Shown here in pieces: positions 1-5,996 of a DNA stretch of 13,245 nt. The translations under genes and the position numbers were made by a program. The DNA is from DATGIQ01 sp035295665 (lineage in GTDB: Bacteria; Planctomycetota; Planctomycetia; Gemmatales; Gemmataceae), in NCBI GenBank assembly GCA_035295665.1, contig DATGIQ010000230.1, positions 1 through 13,245 on the forward strand, given 5' to 3'. Below the pieces are notes generated by a model that saw nothing but the letters and a program-made list of their open reading frames with translations, did no database searches and had not been told where the DNA came from. Every line of letters starts with the position of its first letter. Positions within the stretch are counted from its first letter, which is position 1.

Positions 1-1623
1 CCCGCCGTCAAACGTCTCCCTCGGACCGCCGTGCTCCACGAATGGGTGACCACGGTCGATCACAAGAAAATCGGCATCATGTATTTCCTCATGGCTGTGG
101 TTTTCCTGGTCATCGGCGGAGCCGAGGCGATGGTGATGCGCTTCCAACTGTTGTGGCCGGAATCCAGATCGGTGCCGCCGGATGTCTTCAACCAGATGAT
201 GACGATGCACGGCACGACGATGATCTTCTTCGCGGCCATGCCGATCCTGGCCGGGATTGCCAACTACATCGTGCCGCTCCAGATCGGGGCGCGCGACATG
301 GCCTTTCCGCGGCTGAATGCCCTGGGCTTATGGGTGACGCTGTTCGGCGGCATTCTGGCTTATTTCAGTTTTGCCACCGGGGGAGCGCCGGCCATCGGAT
401 GGTTCGCCTATGCTCCATTGACCGAACATGCCTTCGCACGCGGTCCGGCAACCGATTTCTGGATCCTCGGTCTCTTGGTGAGCGGCATCGGCAGTCTCTC
501 CGGTGCCATCAACCTCGTCACCACGGTCCTGTCCCTGCGCTGTCCGGGCATGACTTTACGCAAGCTGCCGCTCTACACGTGGATGGCCTTCTGGGCCAAT
601 GTGCAAATCCTCTTCGCCATCCCGCCGCTCACGGCCGCCCTCGTCATGCTGCTGTTTGACCGCCTCTTCGGCGCCCATTTCTTCGATGCCCAGGCTGGCG
701 GCTCGCCGTACTTGTGGCAGCACCTGTTCTGGTTCTTCGGCCATCCGGAAGTCTACATTCTCATCCTGCCGGCGTTCGGCATGGTGTCCGAGGTCATCCC
801 GGTGTTCTCGCGCAAGGTGATCTTCGGCTACGAGTTCGTGGCTGCCTCCACGGTGGCTATCGCCTTCGTCAGTTTTGGCGTCTGGGCCCACCATATGTTC
901 TGCGTCGGCATGACGCGTACGGTCGATGTGTATTTCGCCGCCGCCAGCCTGATCGTCGGCGTCCCGACCGGGATCAAGACGTTCAACTGGCTAGCGACTG
1001 CTTACGGTGGCCGCTGGAGGATGGCTGCGCCCATGCTCTTTTGTCTCGGTTTCCTGTCGATGTTCGTCATCGGCGGACTGACCGGCATCATGCTCGCCAT
1101 GGCGCCCATGGATTATCAGCTCAGCGACAGCTACTTCGTCGTGGGGCATTTTCACTGGGTGATCATTGGTGGGATCTTGATGGGCCTGTTTGCGGGCGTC
1201 TATTACTGGTATCCGAAGGTCACCGGACGCATGTATTCCGAGCGGCTGGCACGGTGGCAGTTTTGGCTGCTACTCATCGGCTTCCTGCTGACCTTTGGAC
1301 CGATGCACTTTGCCGGGATTCTCGGCATGCCGCGGCGCATCTACACCTACCCGGTGGATCGGGGCTGGGAACTGTGGAACCAGGTGGCCAGCCTGGGCGC
1401 GTTCCTTCAGGCGCCCAGCTACCTGATCTTCGTGTGGAACCTGCTCTTCTCCCTGAAGACAGGAGCCCCGGCCGGCGACGATCCGTGGGACGCCTGGACA
1501 CTGGAATGGGCCACCACGTCGCCGCCGCCTTCGTACAATTTCGAAACGATCCCCACGGTCCGCAGCCGTCGACCGCTTTGGGATCTAAAACATCCGGATG
1601 ATCCGGACTGGAAGTATGAATGA
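1..1623 (+). CDS. ctaD: Cytochrome c oxidase subunit I (aa3-type, class A1), 5' end outside window
   Basis: Catalytic subunit of the terminal haem-copper oxidase: it reduces O2 to water and pumps protons in the cytoplasmic membrane. Numbered from a GTG at 31, the visible residues are: low-spin haem ligands H60 and H375, high-spin haem ligand H373 (GHFHW), CuB ligands H238, H287 and H288, and cross-link tyrosine Y242 (GHPEVY). The D-channel residues N78, D89 and N96, the glutamate E240 and the K-channel lysine K316 are present, which defines the A1 class. The reading frame is open to base 1, there is no Shine-Dalgarno site before the GTG, and the family normally has a few to about 25 residues before the WVTTVDHK motif. 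The true start is therefore probably upstream, where subunit II would be expected. The C-terminal tail (DLKHPDDPDWKYE) is intact. Subunit III follows after 15 bases. Confidence 0.97.
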   Translation, partial: PAVKRLPRTAVLHEWVTTVDHKKIGIMYFLMAVVFLVIGGAEAMVMRFQLLWPESRSVPPDVFNQMMTMHGTTMIFFAAMPILAGIANYIVPLQIGARDMAFPRLNALGLWVTLFGGILAYFSFATGGAPAIGWFAYAPLTEHAFARGPATDFWILGLLVSGIGSLSGAINLVTTVLSLRCPGMTLRKLPLYTWMAFWANVQILFAIPPLTAALVMLLFDRLFGAHFFDAQAGGSPYLWQHLFWFFGHPEVYILILPAFGMVSEVIPVFSRKVIFGYEFVAASTVAIAFVSFGVWAHHMFCVGMTRTVDVYFAAASLIVGVPTGIKTFNWLATAYGGRWRMAAPMLFCLGFLSMFVIGGLTGIMLAMAPMDYQLSDSYFVVGHFHWVIIGGILMGLFAGVYYWYPKVTGRMYSERLARWQFWLLLIGFLLTFGPMHFAGILGMPRRIYTYPVDRGWELWNQVASLGAFLQAPSYLIFVWNLLFSLKTGAPAGDDPWDAWTLEWATTSPPPSYNFETIPTVRSRRPLWDLKHPDDPDWKYE

Positions 1624-1638
1624 CGGGAGGACCGGCAT

Positions 1639-2238
1639 ATGACGCAGGCCGCGGAACTATCGGTTTTTTCCCAGCGCGCGCCCCTTTCGCCGGTCAAGGT
1701 GGGCATGCTCACCTTCCTGTTTTCGGAAGTGGCGTTTTTTGGCACGTTAATCATGGCGTATGTCTATTTCCTGCACCAGACTACCCAGGAGGAGCCGACT
1801 CCCCGCCAGGTGTTTCACCTGCCGACGGTGCTGGCTGCCTCGGCGTGTCTGTTCTCCAGCAGCGCGACGATTCATCTGGCGGAACGGGCTCTACACCGGG
1901 ATTCCGTGCGCGGATTCCTTGCGTGGTGGGGACTGACCATTGTCCTGGGCGTGCTGTTTCTCGTGGGAACGGGGCTCGAGTGGAACGACCTGCTCAGTAC
2001 CTGGGGCTTGACCATGAGCCGCAATCTATTCGGGACCACCTATTTCACCCTCGTCGGGTTTCATGCCCTGCATGTAACCATTGGCGTGCTCGTCATGAGC
2101 ATTGTGTTTGGCCTGGCACAAGGGCGGCAGATCACGGCCGCGAATCGGACGGGAGTGGAAGTCGTCGCCTGGTACTGGCACTTTGTGGACGGCGTGTGGG
2201 TGGTCGTGTTCACGTTGGTGTACCTTGTGGGACGCTGA
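1639..2238 (+). CDS. ctaE: Cytochrome c oxidase subunit III
   Basis: Non-catalytic membrane subunit that stabilises subunit I and its proton uptake side. The 199-residue product is the short five-helix form, with helices at about 21-44, 62-80, 93-112, 133-158 and 175-197. Conserved features visible are the first-helix motif LFSEVAFFG (E30), YFTLVGFHALHV (H142, H145) and the last-helix signature WYWHFVDGVW (H181, D184). The ATG is supported by GGGAGG at 1625-1630, eight bases upstream. It lies 15 bases after subunit I, so the two are co-transcribed. The two extra N-terminal helices of the longer mitochondrial-type form are absent, as in many bacterial caa3/aa3 oxidases. Confidence 0.96.
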   Translation: MTQAAELSVFSQRAPLSPVKVGMLTFLFSEVAFFGTLIMAYVYFLHQTTQEEPTPRQVFHLPTVLAASACLFSSSATIHLAERALHRDSVRGFLAWWGLTIVLGVLFLVGTGLEWNDLLSTWGLTMSRNLFGTTYFTLVGFHALHVTIGVLVMSIVFGLAQGRQITAANRTGVEVVAWYWHFVDGVWVVVFTLVYLVGR

Positions 2239-2289
2239 TGCGTGGCGTCGGGCATCCAGCGGATCAAGCGACGACGGGAAACCGCAACC

Positions 2290-3120
2290 ATGACAAACTC
2301 CATCGATCATTTATCCGATCCGCCCGATTCTGCGGAGTCCTACAGCGTGGAAATGCCCCAGGCGACGGCGTGGCCGCTTGTGCTCGCGCTGGGAATCACG
2401 CTTGGGGGCGCCGGTCTGGCGACGCATCCCGTCCTGTCCGTCATCGGTGCTGTGCTGTTGGTCTACGCCCTCGCCGGCTGGATCGGGCAATTGCTTCCCG
2501 GCCGGGGACACTTGCATGAGCCTCTGGTCGAACCAGCCCTCCGTCCGGGGCCGATCTTTTCCCGGCCGGGCACCGTGGGCCAGCTTCGGCCTGGCATGGC
2601 TGGCCATCGCTTCCGGGTTCCCGAAAAGGTCCATCCGATTTCTTCCGGTGTCAAGGGGGGAATTCTGGGCGGCTTCGTGATGCCCCTCCCGGCCCTGGCC
2701 TACGGGTTGCTCAGTGGGCATGGGCTTTGGTTCCCCATTAATCTGCTGGCCGGGATGGCCGTGGCGGGGATCAGCGGCGTGACCGAAGCGCAGCTCGAGC
2801 AGTTCCATCTGGGAGCGTTGATCCTGGCGATCGTCATTCACGCCACGCTGTCGGTGACGTTTGGCCTGATGTTCGGCGTAATCGCACCGACGTTGCCGCC
2901 GATCCCGGGTGGGCCTGTGGTCGCCGGGGGTGTACTCATGCCGTTGTTGTGGACCGGTCTTTGCTATGGCTTCATGGGGATTGTCAACCCGCTCCTCCAG
3001 CAGTACGTCAGTTGGCCGTGGTTCATCGCCTCGCAAGCGGTCTATGGTCTGACCATGTCCATGATCGTGGTCCGTTCCGAAAAAGTCCCAGCCGCACCGG
3101 CGGGAAGCGGCCCCGCATGA
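2290..3120 (+). CDS. Multi-pass membrane protein of unknown function in the oxidase operon
   Basis: I do not recognise this 276-residue protein with certainty. It has a soluble N-terminus of about 25 residues, two adjacent helices (about 26-45 and 47-68), a hydrophilic stretch (70-118) beginning GRGHLHEP, and then about five more helices (roughly 124-143, 148-163, 174-198, 208-235, 242-262). The first two-helix part resembles, in size and position after subunit III, the small subunit IV of bacterial oxidases. The second part could be a separate module fused to it. Several histidines occur at or near helix ends (H75, H116, H144, H173, H184). I chose ATG 2290 (GGGAA at 2276-2280, nine bases upstream). 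A GTG at 2242 is in frame and would add 16 basic residues. The role as an accessory oxidase subunit or assembly factor is inferred from position only. Confidence 0.8.
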   Translation: MTNSIDHLSDPPDSAESYSVEMPQATAWPLVLALGITLGGAGLATHPVLSVIGAVLLVYALAGWIGQLLPGRGHLHEPLVEPALRPGPIFSRPGTVGQLRPGMAGHRFRVPEKVHPISSGVKGGILGGFVMPLPALAYGLLSGHGLWFPINLLAGMAVAGISGVTEAQLEQFHLGALILAIVIHATLSVTFGLMFGVIAPTLPPIPGGPVVAGGVLMPLLWTGLCYGFMGIVNPLLQQYVSWPWFIASQAVYGLTMSMIVVRSEKVPAAPAGSGPA

Positions 3121-3144
3121 TCCGAAACACGGGCAGCCAACGAG

Positions 3145-3150
3145 AAGGAG
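3145..3150 (+). promoter_or_regulatory. Ribosome binding site of the di-haem cytochrome c gene
   Basis: AAGGAG lies eight bases before the ATG at 3159 and fixes that start. It is part of CGAGAAGGAG (3141-3150). A near-copy, CGAGAAGGAAG (3199-3209), occurs inside the gene as the left arm of an inverted repeat. The right arm of that repeat is complementary to this site, so the site may be maskable. Confidence 0.8.
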
Positions 3151-3158
3151 AGCGTTGA

Positions 3159-3965
3159 ATGGCAGGATATCAGTCGGAAAGGACGAATGGATGGCCGGCG
3201 AGAAGGAAGCGGTCGCCTGCTTCCTTCTCGCTGTGGCTCCTTACCGGCGTGACCGGGTTGATGGCCGGCTGCAACTTTCCCGGTCAACCAGATCCTGCCG
3301 ACCAGGTTGTACCTCCGCAGAAGGAAATGACGTTCCGTGTTCTGTATGAGCAAAACTGTGTCGCTTGCCACGGAGCTGATGGCCGGATGGGCCCCGCGCC
3401 TCCGCTCAACGATCCGTTATTCCTCGCCCTGGTACCGGATGCGGAATTGCAGCGGGTGATCCGTGAAGGAAGGTCTGGCACCCCGATGCCGGCATTTGCG
3501 GGCGCCCAGGGAGGACCGTTGACGGCCGAGCAGGTCCAGGTCCTGGCCGAAGGCATCAAGCAGCGCTGGGTCTCCAGGGAACCCGCTCCGAAGGGAGCGC
3601 CATCCTATCTTGTAGCCGGGAGTGGGTCCGATGACGGCGGGAACAAAGAGAAAGGAATGCAGGTGTTCGCCCAGGCCTGTGCTTCATGCCACGGCGACCG
3701 CGGCCAAGGCGGCCGGCATCGCGGCCAAGCGGACGGCAAGCCGGTGGGTGCGATCAACGATGCGGACTTCCTGGCCCTGATCAGCGACCAGGCCCTCCGC
3801 CGCTATGTGATTACCGGCCGGTCCGATCTTGGCATGCCGAATTATGCCGATCCCCGTGGCCGATCAGACGGGTTTCAGCCCTTGACCTCCCAGGATGTCG
3901 CCGACGTTGTTGCTCTGTTGGCGTACTGGAGACAAAGCGGATCGATCAACGAAAAGGGGAGGTGA
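3159..3965 (+). CDS. Di-haem cytochrome c lipoprotein
   Basis: Electron carrier likely shuttling between the Rieske/cytochrome b complex and the oxidase on the outer face of the membrane. The 268-residue product has a basic N-terminus (RRKR at 15-18), a hydrophobic stretch at about 22-37 and a lipobox LMAGC with the lipidated cysteine C38. Two class I cytochrome c domains follow: CVACH (C67, C70, H71) with probable axial Met M110 (GTPMPAF), and CASCH (C174, C177, H178) with probable axial Met M226 (LGMPNY). The start is supported by AAGGAG eight bases upstream. The gene lies 38 bases after the unknown membrane protein and 3 bases before the Rieske gene, so it probably belongs to the bc complex. 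Codons 14-25 form a 13-bp perfect inverted repeat and use AGA/AGG, which are unusual in this GC-rich DNA. Confidence 0.93.
   Translation: MAGYQSERTNGWPARRKRSPASFSLWLLTGVTGLMAGCNFPGQPDPADQVVPPQKEMTFRVLYEQNCVACHGADGRMGPAPPLNDPLFLALVPDAELQRVIREGRSGTPMPAFAGAQGGPLTAEQVQVLAEGIKQRWVSREPAPKGAPSYLVAGSGSDDGGNKEKGMQVFAQACASCHGDRGQGGRHRGQADGKPVGAINDADFLALISDQALRRYVITGRSDLGMPNYADPRGRSDGFQPLTSQDVADVVALLAYWRQSGSINEKGR
3196..3233 (+). repeat. Strong inverted repeat inside the 5' coding region of the cytochrome c gene
   Basis: GCGAGAAGGAAGC (3198-3210) and GCTTCCTTCTCGC (3219-3231) are perfect reverse complements with an 8-base loop. A G-U pair (3197/3232) and a C-G pair (3196/3233) extend the stem. The hairpin starts about 40 bases after the start codon. 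No U-run follows, so it is not an ordinary rho-independent terminator. Bases 3222-3230 of the right arm are also perfectly complementary to 3141-3149, which covers most of the gene's ribosome binding site. Confidence 0.85.
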
Positions 3966-3968
3966 ACC

Positions 3969-4529
3969 ATGACGTTCTCACCCAGCCCGGCGCCGATGCC
4001 GGCCGAAACGCTTTCCGAGCGGCGCAGCTTTCTCCAATGGATGACCTACGCAGCGGGTGCTCTTGCCACCGTGCTTCTCGCCATCCCATTTGTGGGCTAC
4101 CTGTTCGGGGTATTGCGCAAGCATCCCGTCCGATGGATTCCGCTCGGACCGGTGAGCAAATTTCCGCTCAACGAGACGCGGCTGGAGACATTTCCGAATC
4201 CCCTCGGCCAGCCGTGGGACGGCATGGCCGCTCATATGGGCGTTTACGTTCGCAAGGTCGGTCTGGATACCCAGCAGCAGGATCAGTTCCTGGTCTTCGC
4301 CATGAATTGTGCCCATCTCGGCTGCCCGGTGACATGGTTCCCGCAGTCGGGGCTGTTCATGTGTCCGTGCCACGGCGGCGTTTACTACGAAAATGGCGAA
4401 CGCGCTTCCGGACCGCCGCCGCGGGGTCTGTTTCGCTGCGTGTGGCGGGTCCGCGATGGCCAACTGGAGATTCAATCGCCCCATTATCCGACTTTGCAAG
4501 ATACCCTGGATGAACCGGCGGATGCATGA
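3969..4529 (+). CDS. Rieske [2Fe-2S] protein of the bc-type complex
   Basis: High-potential iron-sulfur subunit that accepts the first electron from quinol at the Qo site and passes it to cytochrome c. In 186 residues it shows a twin-arginine-like sequence (RRSFLQW, 18-24), one N-terminal membrane helix (about 24-49) and the Rieske fold. Cluster box 1 is CAHLGC (C114, H116, C119) and box 2 is CPCHGG (C132, C134, H135). C114, H116, C132 and H135 bind the cluster, and C119-C134 form the disulfide. GPPPRGL (148-154) matches the Pro loop. The start has a strong GGGGAGG (3956-3962) six bases upstream, overlapping the end of the cytochrome c gene. Cytochrome b follows after nine bases. I leave the symbol blank because petC, petA and qcrA are all used for this family. 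Confidence 0.95.
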   Translation: MTFSPSPAPMPAETLSERRSFLQWMTYAAGALATVLLAIPFVGYLFGVLRKHPVRWIPLGPVSKFPLNETRLETFPNPLGQPWDGMAAHMGVYVRKVGLDTQQQDQFLVFAMNCAHLGCPVTWFPQSGLFMCPCHGGVYYENGERASGPPPRGLFRCVWRVRDGQLEIQSPHYPTLQDTLDEPADA

Positions 4530-4538
4530 GGACCGGCG

Positions 4539-5996
4539 ATGAAGCGAATCCTGGCATGGTTCGAAGCCCGGTTGAGCCTACGTGACAGCTTGGGACCGAT
4601 GCTGACCCACCCCATCCCGCGCGGGGCGGCTGGCCCGCTGGGCTGGTGGTATGTCTTCGGCAGCGCGTCCATGACTTTGTTGCTGATCCAAATCCTCTCG
4701 GGCATTGCGCTGGCGCTGGTGTACGTACCGACCGCTGATCAGGCCTATGAGACCCTGGTCTACCTGAATTATCACCAACCGGCCGGTTGGTTCCTGCGCT
4801 CGTTGCACTACTGGTCGGGCTCGGCCATGGTGTTCATGGTGGTGGCCCATATGGTCCAGGTCTTCCTCTACGGTGCCTTCAAGTATCCGCGTGAGCTGAA
4901 TTGGGTCAGCGGCGTAGTCTTGCTGCTCCTGACGTTGGGCATGGCTTTTACGGGACAGGTCCTGCGCTGGGATGCCGATGCCTACTGGGGCGTGGGCGTT
5001 GGGGCGTCGATGGCCGGGCGGATGCCGTGGCTGGGTCCCTATGTCGTCGATCTGTTGCTGGGCGGCCCTCTCATCGGTGCGGATTCGCTCAGTCGGTTTT
5101 TTGCGTTGCATGTGTTCATTGTCCCGGGCCTTCTGCTCGCCGTCCTGGCGGTGCATCTCTGGTTAGTGCTAAAACGGGGAATCAGCGCGCCCCCAGTACC
5201 GGGACAGATCGTGGATCCCCAAACCTATCAGCGGGAATACGAAAAGGATCTGCACACGCACGGGGTGCCGTTCTTCGGCCCGGCCATGCTGAAGGATGCA
5301 TTGTTTTCGGCACTGACTGTCATCGCCATCCTCGTCCTGGCGGCGGTTGCCGGTCCCAAGGGGCCGGGGGCTCTGCCCGAGCCCGCTCTGCTGGGAGCCA
5401 ATCCCAAACCCGATTGGCCTTTCTGGTGGTTGTTTGCACTCCTTTCGCTGAGTCCGCCAAGTTGGGAGACGTTCATCATCCTGGTGTTGCCCGTGCTCCT
5501 GATTGCCGCGCTGCTGCTGGTGCCCTTTGTCTCCAACCGCGGCGAACGGGCGCCCAGCCGCCGGCCCGTGGCGGTGTTGTCGCTCATTCTAGTTTTCAGC
5601 ATCCTTGCCGTGTTGACCTACTACGGCGCTACGCAGCCGTGGTCGCCGGTCATGGACGCCTGGAGTCGCGATGCCGTGCCGGAGGATCTCGTGCAGCGGA
5701 GCACGCCGTTGCAGCTGCAAGGAGCGCTGGTGTTCCAGAACAAGCAGTGCCGCAATTGTCATGCCTTGCAAGGCCGCGGCGGCCGACGCGGACCGGACCT
5801 GACCCAGGTTGGCATCCGCCTGACGCGCGATCAGCTGATCGATCAAGTCAGCAACGGTACGCCGGGCGGCGGCGACATGCCGGCCTACGGCAAGCAGATG
5901 AAGCCGGCCGAGATGGGCGCCTTGGCCGAGTTCCTCGTCCATCTGCGGCCTCCGGGGCAGGGGCCGGCACGGCCTGCCGCCGCGGCCCGGCCATAA
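4539..5996 (+). CDS. Cytochrome b (b6-like) fused to a C-terminal cytochrome c domain
   Basis: Quinol-oxidising membrane subunit of the bc complex with its own c-type haem domain (485 residues). Haem b ligands are H90/H104 and H191/H206. The second pair is separated by 14 residues, as in cytochrome b6, not the 13 of mitochondrial cytochrome b. The b6-like four-helix part (to about 212) is followed by a subunit IV-like part (about 250-365) in the same chain. The Qo-site motif that is usually PEWY reads PDWP (291-294). After a last helix (about 344-362) comes a mono-haem cytochrome c domain: CRNCH (C404, C407, H408) and probable axial Met M447 (GGDMPAYG). GAGGA (4528-4532) precedes the ATG. The stop codon overlaps the next start (TAATG). 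The separate cytochrome c1 is thus replaced by this domain plus the upstream di-haem protein. Confidence 0.94.
   Translation: MKRILAWFEARLSLRDSLGPMLTHPIPRGAAGPLGWWYVFGSASMTLLLIQILSGIALALVYVPTADQAYETLVYLNYHQPAGWFLRSLHYWSGSAMVFMVVAHMVQVFLYGAFKYPRELNWVSGVVLLLLTLGMAFTGQVLRWDADAYWGVGVGASMAGRMPWLGPYVVDLLLGGPLIGADSLSRFFALHVFIVPGLLLAVLAVHLWLVLKRGISAPPVPGQIVDPQTYQREYEKDLHTHGVPFFGPAMLKDALFSALTVIAILVLAAVAGPKGPGALPEPALLGANPKPDWPFWWLFALLSLSPPSWETFIILVLPVLLIAALLLVPFVSNRGERAPSRRPVAVLSLILVFSILAVLTYYGATQPWSPVMDAWSRDAVPEDLVQRSTPLQLQGALVFQNKQCRNCHALQGRGGRRGPDLTQVGIRLTRDQLIDQVSNGTPGGGDMPAYGKQMKPAEMGALAEFLVHLRPPGQGPARPAAAARP

Noticed and set aside
1..1623. Subunit I as a cbb3 (CcoN) or quinol oxidase
   Set aside because: The GHPEVY motif, D-channel residues, neighbouring subunit III and tethered cytochromes fit an A1 cytochrome c oxidase. 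CcoN lacks these, and a quinol oxidase would not need the bc genes.
1620..2519. Plus-strand frame of 299 codons overlapping subunit III
   Set aside because: Wrong frame across ctaE and the next gene; no hydrophobic pattern or motif.
2311..3036. Minus-strand frame of 241 codons opposite the unknown membrane protein
   Set aside because: Highly charged composition with no motif. The plus strand encodes a convincing membrane protein within a co-directional operon.
3686..4513. Plus-strand frame of 275 codons across cytochrome c and Rieske genes
   Set aside because: Out of frame with both genes, which have intact metal-binding motifs; translation is Arg/Pro-rich shadow.
4901..5995. Upstream extension of the CtaG-polyferredoxin reading frame
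   Set aside because: It overlaps cytochrome b in another frame and has shadow-like composition. The real start is the ATG at 5996 (or 6014), right at the cytochrome b stop.
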